64,000 bases of DNA from a virus. Numbering within the stretch: position 1 is the stretch's first letter; every line of letters starts with the position of its first letter. The stretch lies in IMG/VR virus record IMGVR_UViG_3300032050_000028, positions 1 through 64,000 of that record. One strand, written 5' to 3'. Positions 58,197 to 64,000 of the stretch are shown here, one piece after another. A model generated the notes under the pieces. That model saw only the letters and a list, made by a program, of their open reading frames with translations, ran no database searches and was not told the DNA's origin. The position numbers were made by a program, and so were the translations under genes.

Positions 58197-58219
58197 AACC
58201 TCTTCAAATTGAAGAGGTT
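58197..58219. terminator. Terminator between giant tail gene and convergent gene
   Basis: Perfect 11-bp stem AACCTCTTCAA/TTGAAGAGGTT. The T run is on the minus-strand side, so it serves mainly the gene at 58238-58900. Confidence 0.8.
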
Positions 58220-58237
58220 AAAATTAAGTAATTTATT

Positions 58238-58900
58238 TTAATTGTTTGGAAGAACTTGAGCCTCGATTGTTTTGGGTTTTCTTTCTTCTTTTATTACACT
58301 TTCTTCAAAAGTGGCAACCCAGTCTTGAATATCTGTTGAAAGATTTTTACCAGTCGTGTCATAGTAATTAAAAACTTTACTAATGTCTCCAATTTTTAAA
58401 AGTATTTCAGAGAAAAGAATTGCACTTTTATTAAGTCCTTTTACATTGTGTTTAGAAATTAAGTGATAAAGATAAGTAATTTCTGTCGCATTTAACTTAT
58501 GACATGCCATATCGGTTGAATTTTTAAGCTTGGTGGATTTCATTTCATCAAACATTGACTTTAACTCGATTGCAAAAAATACGGTATTGACATCATATTC
58601 AAGTTTTGTTAAAACTAAGTCTGTTAAAAAGTTTAACTGGTCTTGATTAAGATAGAAGTTATATTTTGCATCTTTAAGATTTTTTGCAAATTCTTTCCAC
58701 AATTTTTGTGACTCTAAATAAAGAGAATCTTGTTCTTGATTAGATTTTCCTTTACCGTGATTATTATTTATATAATCATTTACACTTTTTATTGAATTAT
58801 CCAGTTCAGTTTCAAAATTTGAGTCTATAAGTAGATATTCAGTTTCATTTACTGTAAAAGAAGTTTTTGGTTTAACAACATTTGTTTGAAAATTTTCCAT
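58238..58900 (-). CDS. Unknown helical protein, tape-measure operon
   Basis: A 220-residue soluble protein, mostly helical in its middle (LYLESQKLWKEFAKNLKDAKYNFYLNQDQLNFLTDLVL), with a short beta N-terminus (SFTVNETEYLLIDSNF). No motif is recognised. A TATAAATATAAA stretch lies just upstream. It is last in the minus-strand group that follows the tape-measure-like gene, so a tail-assembly role is possible. Confidence 0.65.
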   Translation of the reverse strand: MENFQTNVVKPKTSFTVNETEYLLIDSNFETELDNSIKSVNDYINNNHGKGKSNQEQDSLYLESQKLWKEFAKNLKDAKYNFYLNQDQLNFLTDLVLTKLEYDVNTVFFAIELKSMFDEMKSTKLKNSTDMACHKLNATEITYLYHLISKHNVKGLNKSAILFSEILLKIGDISKVFNYYDTTGKNLSTDIQDWVATFEESVIKEERKPKTIEAQVLPNN

Positions 58901-58923
58901 AATTTATATTTATATTTTATTTT

Positions 58924-59169
58924 TTATCCTTTGATAACACTACTTAGTGTTATATCAAATAATTCATCTAAAGATGATAATTTGTCTTTAGCATCTGTGT
59001 ATTTTTCAATCCAAAGATTGAATTCAGTCATTAGATCAGAGTGTTCTCCAATTCCTGTAAGATTGGATGAGTAAAGAGATAAATTTGCTTTAGCTTCTTC
59101 CATCTCTGCTAAGTATTTAATTCGTAGAGCCGAGATATAATTTTTTCCTATTTCATTTGGTTTAATCAT
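58924..59169 (-). CDS. Small helical protein, tape-measure operon
   Basis: An 81-residue protein of two or three amphipathic helices (YISALRIKYLAEMEEAKANLSLY, DLMTEFNLWIEKYTDAKDKLSSLDELF). It is two bases downstream of the previous gene. Small helical proteins next to tape-measure genes are often tail-assembly chaperones, but nothing here proves that role. Confidence 0.6.
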   Translation of the reverse strand: MIKPNEIGKNYISALRIKYLAEMEEAKANLSLYSSNLTGIGEHSDLMTEFNLWIEKYTDAKDKLSSLDELFDITLSSVIKG

Positions 59170-59171
59170 GA

Positions 59172-59600
59172 TTATATAATAAATTCTTCGTCTTTAGCAT
59201 CACTTTGTTGCTCTTGATATAACTCTTCTACTTTATTTGCTCTAGCAACTTTTTCTACTCCGTATTTATTTACTAAAGATGAAAAAGTATTTAGGTCTGT
59301 TTTTACTAATTTTATTTTACCCGAATCTAAGTTAATATTTATTTTATCAATTTCTTGTTCAAATAAAATAGTTACTGACTCATCATCATAAACATTCATT
59401 AGGTCTTCATTGATGCAAACTTTGAGTTCTTTCTGAAGAATGAAAGCGTAATCATCGGCTACTTTAGCAATCTTAATTAGGTTTTTTTGTTTGCTGTCTC
59501 CAATAAATTGGAATTTTACAGATACGGGAAATGACTTTTTGTTGAAAACTTCAAAAAAGTCATTAGTGGTATCCTCAGATAATTCATAAAATCTATCCAT
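59172..59600 (-). CDS. Unknown alpha/beta protein, tape-measure operon
   Basis: A 142-residue protein with FPVSVKFQFIGDSKQKNLIKIAKVADDYAFILQKELKVCINEDLM and DKININLDSGKIKLVKTDLNTFSSLVNKYGVEKV. The second part recalls a phage protein family sometimes labelled putative metallopeptidase, but the HExxH motif is missing, so catalytic activity is not supported. It sits between the small helical gene and a membrane-anchored gene. Confidence 0.65.
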   Translation of the reverse strand: MDRFYELSEDTTNDFFEVFNKKSFPVSVKFQFIGDSKQKNLIKIAKVADDYAFILQKELKVCINEDLMNVYDDESVTILFEQEIDKININLDSGKIKLVKTDLNTFSSLVNKYGVEKVARANKVEELYQEQQSDAKDEEFII

Positions 59601-59646
59601 TTTGTTAATATAATTTTTTTATTATATTGTTATTTTGGGATAAAGT

Positions 59647-60066
59647 TTATAATAAGATTAAAAGTAATGCGATAATTGAAATTGATATACCTGGTATTAC
59701 TCCATAATATAGAGTGTTATAATATTTTTGACTTTTGAAAAGTGAAAATCCAAAAACTAAAAGATATGAGTATTTGTCTACTTTTTGAATTTCATAAACA
59801 TCATAAAGTTCTTTTAGATTTTTATTATCTAAATAGTTTGATAGTTCTGATGAGAATTGTCTTAAGTAAGTTTCTGATATTCTATCAATATCAGATTTTT
59901 TTATAGAATATGCTTCTCCTATTAATTCTTCGGGAATATTTATTACAGTATAAAGTCTTTGAGCTTTATCAACTCTTATATTGAACATAGTTTCTAGCTC
60001 AGTTTTATTCTGGCTAATAAATTTTCTGTATGTGAGAAATAATTTTAACTTTTTAAACATATCCAT
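59647..60066 (-). CDS. Tail-anchored membrane protein downstream of tape-measure gene
   Basis: A 139-residue protein. The soluble N-terminal ~112 residues include NIRVDKAQRLYTVINIPEELIGEAY and KVDKYSYLLVFGFSLFKSQ; a single C-terminal membrane helix (VIPGISISIIALLLILL) ends the protein. Its position directly after the tape-measure-like gene suggests a tail or injection role, for example helping the tape measure enter the membrane. I recall similar proteins from other Bacteroidetes phages but know of no function. Confidence 0.65.
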   Translation of the reverse strand: MDMFKKLKLFLTYRKFISQNKTELETMFNIRVDKAQRLYTVINIPEELIGEAYSIKKSDIDRISETYLRQFSSELSNYLDNKNLKELYDVYEIQKVDKYSYLLVFGFSLFKSQKYYNTLYYGVIPGISISIIALLLILL

Positions 60067-60089
60067 TATATTTTTTATTTTAAAATTGT

Positions 60090-63000
60090 TTACATTTTAT
60101 CTAACGGAGGAGCTTGTTTGATTTTACCATCGGTTTGTAATGTAATAAATTCATCAATTGTAGCAGTAGATCTTGCAATCATTTTTAATATTTTATTTGT
60201 TTTTTCAACCTGTTCTGATAAATACCAAATGTTATTTTTTTGTTGAAGATTTCCCTTTAAAGCTGGACCACTATCTTCTCCCTCTTTTTTCCCACTTGCT
60301 GTTACACGAGCCATCTCACCATCAGTTTTTCCAACTTTTTTGTTGGATGATTCTCTAACATCAATTTGTTTCCCACTCTGAATCGCATTTGTAAGCATCG
60401 CTAATTGTGAAAAACTTTTTAAATTTAACAATTTCATTGCGAATCCTAATTTAATTAATGAGTTTGCTAATGCATCATATCCTTTTGATAAAGTTATCAT
60501 TTGTTTTGCCATCTGAGTTATAGGATCGTTACCCGTTAAATTTTTAGCAGCGTCTGCTAATGATCCAAGAATACCTCCTCCTTTTGATTTTTGAAGTTCT
60601 CTAACTAATGAATTAAAATCTAATAAACTCTTTCTTATTCTTTTTACCCAGTTTTGGTCAAATTTTGTATCAAAGAATTTTTTATTTTTAGCAAATATTT
60701 TCGCAATGTTTGACATTTTATTTGCTACAACAATAGGATTATTTAAAATACTTAAATCTAATTCTGCTATAGATTGTGATACTCTTACAAAACTTCCAAC
60801 TGCTAATTTTAAAGCCCAAGACCATTTTTTTGTTGGATAAGATTTCCAGTCAATGTTTTTATTTGAAAATTTGAGACCTACTGCAACTATAGCTCCTGCG
60901 ATACTCTTAATTCCATTTACCATTCCTTTGATGACATCATCTCCGGATGAGAACCATCCAGTATCTTCACTTAGAGCTTTGAATACCGGAGCAAAAGCTC
61001 TGATAGCTGCTCCTACACCCTGTCCCCATTTTGCAGAAGGATAATTTCCTTTATCAAAAGTTGCTTTGTTTTTTCCAAATATTCCAGCTGCTTCCACAAT
61101 ACCTTTAGATATTGTTATAATTGCTTTCTTGAATTTATCGATTGAAACTCCTGAACCAAAAAGTCCTTTCTCGGCTGCTAAAATTTTATACACAGGTGCG
61201 AATGCTCCAATGGCTAATCCGACACCTTCGGCCCATTTTTTAGAAGGTCCGCCTTTATAAACCGCTTTCATGCCCGGTGCTCCAAAGAAGTTAGCAGCAT
61301 CAACAATACCCTGAGAAATAGTCCTTATTGCAGCTGCGAATTTCGTAGGACTTGGTCCTGATCCAGCAAATATAGACATAATTCCACCGCTCATCAACAT
61401 TTTATAAATAGGTGAAAATGCGCCTAATGCTATTGAAACACCTTCAGCCCACTTCTTAGTTGGACCTTGTTTCCAAACAGCTCCACTTTTTGCAAAAATA
61501 CCAGCAACATCTACAATTGATTGAGCAATTAGTTTTACTGCGGCTGAACCTGCTTTTATGGCAACGTATCCAAGTCCTAAACTAGATACTATTAGTAATC
61601 CTACTCCAAGAATAGCTCCTCCGAATACTAACATTAAAGATCCAACTGATGAGGCCCATTGCCAATTTGGACCTTTATTATATTTTCCTTTTGAAAGTAT
61701 CTCATCTACCGCAACAATCGTCTTTGCTATCTTTGGAACCATTTTTGTTCCTACTACAATAGCTAACGCTCCCAATCCAAATCCTGTTATAGCTAATATA
61801 CCGAGAGTTACGACCGCTGCTCCAAAAATTGCTAACAGAGCTCCTATACTCAAAATCCATCTGGCTCCTGGGAATTTATCATATTTACCTTTACCTATTA
61901 TTTTATCAGTTGCTAAAATTGTCGCTGCGATTAGTATAACTGCTCCAGCTCCAGCAATCATCGCTACTGCTCCTAAGCCAAATCCTGTTATAGCTAATAT
62001 ACCTAAGGTTACAACCGCTGCTCCAAATCCAGTCATTACTGCTCCAACACTTAATATCCATTTTAAACCTGGATATTTATCATATTTACCCTTACCTATT
62101 ATTTTATCAGTTTCTACAATTGTCGCTGCTATCAGTAAAACCGCTAATGAGCCAGCCACCAACGCTACTGCTCCTAATCCAAATCCTGTGATTGCTAATA
62201 CACCTAGTGTTACAACTGCTGCTCCAAAAGCAGTCATTACGGTTCCAACACTTAATATCCATTTTAAACCTGGATATTTATCATATTTACCTTTTCTGAT
62301 TATACCATCTACTTTAACAATTGTCTTTGCAATCATTGGGACAACTAATACTCCTGCTAAAACAGCTACTAACCCTATACCTGTCAGTGCTAAAGCTCCT
62401 AGTCCTACTATAGCAATTGCAAATCCAGTCATTACAGATCCTACACTTAGTATCCATTTTAAACTTGGATATTTATCATATTTACCTTTTCTTATTACTT
62501 TATCAACTAAAACTATAGATAGGGCAACTAATGGAACTAGTAACATTCCTGCAGCAACCGCTGCGATTCCGATACCTGTCAATGCTATTGCTCCTAAAGC
62601 AACTACTGCTGCTCCGAATATAGTCATTGATAGTCCTACACTAAGAGACCATTTCCAACTTGGATATTTCGAATACGTTCCGGCATTCAAAATGTGAGAA
62701 GATGCCATAATAGCAGCTGCTATTAGTGGTATCATTAAAACACCTAATCCTATTGCTCCTGCTCCAACCCCTGAAGCAGCTACCGCCCCAACTAATAATA
62801 CGGAAGGTAACATTGCTAATACAATAATAGCCAGTGCTACTCCAAATACTGCTATCTGTAGAATTTTTCCGAGTGCAATGTCAGCGCTCATATTTAATAT
62901 GTGAGAAGAGAGCATTATAGCAGCTGAAATTGCTACAAATACAAGTGGGAATAAGAATACTCCTTTTTTACCAAGTATTTTATCAATTATATATAAACCA

Positions 63001-64000
63001 GCTGCTAGTTCTGGCATTACATAGGACATAAGTGCGAACAATAGAGCTATTCCAAGTGCTGTCAAAAATTGTGATAGTGTTGTAGGTATAATTAAAGCCA
63101 TCACCCATGATGAAAGAGTTATTGCTGTAGCGATTCCAACAAGAGTGAGTAATAAAACACTTTTCTTAATTTTTAATTTATCAAATGCTGCTATACCCAG
63201 TGCAATTTTTTCAAAATTTAATGATATAATTAAAAATATTGCGGATATTAAAATGGCTGTTATAGCTTTTCCGAAACTCATAGGTATAATTAAGGCCATA
63301 ATCCAAGATGATAAAGTAATTGCGGTAGCAATTCCAACGAGTGTCAATATTAAAGCTGATTTTTTAACATTTAGTTTATCAAAGGCAGCTACTCCCAGTG
63401 CTATCTTTTCAAAGTTGAATGCTATTACTGCAAAAACACCTGCTATTAATATTGCTGTGAGTGCTTGTAGAAATCCAATTGGAGTTACAAGTAGTAAAAT
63501 CCAGGATGATGCGGTAATTGCTGCTGCTATTGAAACTAATGCTAAAACTAAGGCAGTTTTTTTAACTCTTAGTCTATGAAAGACCGCTACTGCAATAAAT
63601 ACCTTTTCTAATTTGGATGCCATCACCGCAAACATTGCAGCAATTAAAATAGCTGTAACCATTTGTGCGAATCCAATTGGTGTTATTAGTTTTAAAATCC
63701 ATGAAGACATAGTTATTGCAACCGCCATTAGAACTAATGCTAAAGAAGCAACTAATACTTCTTTTACTTCGAGTTTTAATTTCGCTACTTTTTCAAAAGC
63801 AAAAGAAATTGCCAATATGGCTAATCCAAGTCCAATAACAGAAAGAAAATCTATTTTACCGACTAATTTGAAAGCCATTCCTATTGCTAATACAGCAATC
63901 GCTATTAATATGATAGTCGCTACTCCTTTTTTAAGACTACTTTCCTTTTTCTTGTCACCACCTGCTTCCTCAAAAAGTCCAGATTTTTTATCACTAGACT
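60090..64000 (-). CDS. Tape-measure-like giant hydrophobic-repeat protein (N-terminus outside window)
   Basis: The frame stays open through the right window edge, so Met at 63878 is not the start; at least 1303 residues are present. In the visible part, a Lys/Ser-rich segment leads into four ~60-residue hydrophobic repeats with S-S-W-(I/V) and I-P/T-P turns (63850-63000), then about six 66-67-residue repeats opening G-K-Y-D-K-Y-P-G-L-K-W-I-L-S-V-G (62700-61500), then four soluble W-x-x-G-P-(T/S)-K-K-W-A-E-G-V repeats. A helical non-repetitive C-terminus ends it. Long repeats plus membrane-like helices fit a tape measure that sets tail length and may enter the host membrane. An integral membrane protein is the alternative. 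Confidence 0.7.
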   Translation of the reverse strand, partial: SSDKKSGLFEEAGGDKKKESSLKKGVATIILIAIAVLAIGMAFKLVGKIDFLSVIGLGLAILAISFAFEKVAKLKLEVKEVLVASLALVLMAVAITMSSWILKLITPIGFAQMVTAILIAAMFAVMASKLEKVFIAVAVFHRLRVKKTALVLALVSIAAAITASSWILLLVTPIGFLQALTAILIAGVFAVIAFNFEKIALGVAAFDKLNVKKSALILTLVGIATAITLSSWIMALIIPMSFGKAITAILISAIFLIISLNFEKIALGIAAFDKLKIKKSVLLLTLVGIATAITLSSWVMALIIPTTLSQFLTALGIALLFALMSYVMPELAAGLYIIDKILGKKGVFLFPLVFVAISAAIMLSSHILNMSADIALGKILQIAVFGVALAIIVLAMLPSVLLVGAVAASGVGAGAIGLGVLMIPLIAAAIMASSHILNAGTYSKYPSWKWSLSVGLSMTIFGAAVVALGAIALTGIGIAAVAAGMLLVPLVALSIVLVDKVIRKGKYDKYPSLKWILSVGSVMTGFAIAIVGLGALALTGIGLVAVLAGVLVVPMIAKTIVKVDGIIRKGKYDKYPGLKWILSVGTVMTAFGAAVVTLGVLAITGFGLGAVALVAGSLAVLLIAATIVETDKIIGKGKYDKYPGLKWILSVGAVMTGFGAAVVTLGILAITGFGLGAVAMIAGAGAVILIAATILATDKIIGKGKYDKFPGARWILSIGALLAIFGAAVVTLGILAITGFGLGALAIVVGTKMVPKIAKTIVAVDEILSKGKYNKGPNWQWASSVGSLMLVFGGAILGVGLLIVSSLGLGYVAIKAGSAAVKLIAQSIVDVAGIFAKSGAVWKQGPTKKWAEGVSIALGAFSPIYKMLMSGGIMSIFAGSGPSPTKFAAAIRTISQGIVDAANFFGAPGMKAVYKGGPSKKWAEGVGLAIGAFAPVYKILAAEKGLFGSGVSIDKFKKAIITISKGIVEAAGIFGKNKATFDKGNYPSAKWGQGVGAAIRAFAPVFKALSEDTGWFSSGDDVIKGMVNGIKSIAGAIVAVGLKFSNKNIDWKSYPTKKWSWALKLAVGSFVRVSQSIAELDLSILNNPIVVANKMSNIAKIFAKNKKFFDTKFDQNWVKRIRKSLLDFNSLVRELQKSKGGGILGSLADAAKNLTGNDPITQMAKQMITLSKGYDALANSLIKLGFAMKLLNLKSFSQLAMLTNAIQSGKQIDVRESSNKKVGKTDGEMARVTASGKKEGEDSGPALKGNLQQKNNIWYLSEQVEKTNKILKMIARSTATIDEFITLQTDGKIKQAPPLDKM
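61500..62700 (-). repeat. About six tandem ~200-bp repeats inside the tape-measure-like gene
   Basis: Each unit encodes 66-67 residues from G-K-Y-D-K-Y-P to D-K-I-I-(G/R)-K, with strongly conserved ILSVG and (L/I)-A-(I/L)-T-G-(F/I)-G-L cores. The two central units are nearly identical in protein and closely similar in DNA. Unit gain or loss would change protein length by about 67 residues. Confidence 0.85.

Noticed and set aside
59172-59600. Putative phage metallopeptidase
   Set aside because: There is a faint family resemblance, but the HExxH zinc motif is absent.
61558-62697. A 379-codon plus-strand frame inside the tape-measure-like gene
   Set aside because: It is antisense to the repeated hydrophobic coding region and its product is a Pro/Ala/Ile/Thr low-complexity string expected from such repeats.
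63876-63878. Met codon as start of the tape-measure-like protein
   Set aside because: The same frame stays open to the window edge with plausible Lys/Ser-rich and hydrophobic coding sequence, so the start lies outside.
1-64000. Additional tRNA genes, integrase or attachment sites
   Set aside because: I scanned intergenic gaps, which are short, and saw no cloverleaf with TTCRA loop and no recombinase motifs; the only RNA gene I can support is the tmRNA.

Overview
The window is a continuous piece of a large T4-type contractile-tailed phage genome (myovirus morphology inferred from sheath, tube and baseplate genes). The host is probably a member of the Bacteroidetes, perhaps a flavobacterium. 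Reasons: very AT-rich DNA; A/T-rich leaders without Shine-Dalgarno sequences in front of nearly every gene; a tmRNA whose tag opens GKTNE, close to the GETN/GENN tags of Bacteroidetes; a Bacteroidetes-type signal peptide ending FSQ; and host-like TAnnTTTG promoter boxes. No integrase, repressor or rRNA is visible. Both window edges cut genes: a collagen-like fibre gene on the left and a tape-measure-like gene on the right. Coding density is very high; the only gap above 300 bases holds the tmRNA.

Layout. 1-2464 (+): end of a Gly-X-Y fibre and three tandem paralogous small virion-type proteins. 2461-6475 (-): a glycosylation cassette (two-domain glycosyltransferase, O-heptosyltransferase/FkbM methyltransferase fusion, DUF6165). 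6525-10416 (+): nucleotidyltransferase, two unknowns, portal (gp20). 10413-13564 (-): RNase R and small genes. 13747-22720 (+): prohead protease fused to scaffold (gp21/gp22-like), major capsid protein (gp23), NFACT-R domain protein, metallopeptidase, acidic protein, tmRNA, NADAR, Dam methylase. 22717-28854 (mixed strands): head-completion nuclease gp4, glutamine synthetase type II, late sigma gp55, gp15-like protein. 28927-36886: clamp loader gp44, baseplate gp25, a minus-strand set (SET domain, isochorismatase-like, Gln-rich protein, spanin-like pair), HAD and ClpS, terminase gp17 and gp16-like. 36843-39360 (-): unknowns. 39493-48931: large putative internal protein, tail sheath gp18, gp26-like hub, tail tube gp19. 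49050-52379: gp47 nuclease and small genes. 52449-58193: 1914-residue tail/baseplate protein. 58238-64000 (-): tape-measure-like giant and four small genes.

How the parts may work together. The gp55-like sigma factor fits a motif, TTAATATATA(G/C), found just upstream of about twenty genes on both strands, often only 3-6 bases from the ATG; I read it as the late promoter. The protease fits an I-x-E|N-A site seen in both its own N-terminus and the capsid protein. About ten otherwise unrelated proteins begin with MK-(Y/F/H)-(L/I)-K-x-F-E-like sequences that resemble the T4 capsid-targeting peptide, suggesting a set of proteins loaded into the head and trimmed there. This set includes a SET-domain protein, an isochorismatase-like enzyme, a metallopeptidase and an NFACT-R protein.

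The most striking combination is tmRNA (29-codon tag), RNase R, an RqcH-type NFACT-R domain and ClpS in one phage segment. All four families act in ribosome rescue or tagged-protein turnover in bacteria. No SmpB gene is visible here, so host SmpB would be needed or it lies elsewhere. All functional statements are from reading the sequence; no database search was run.
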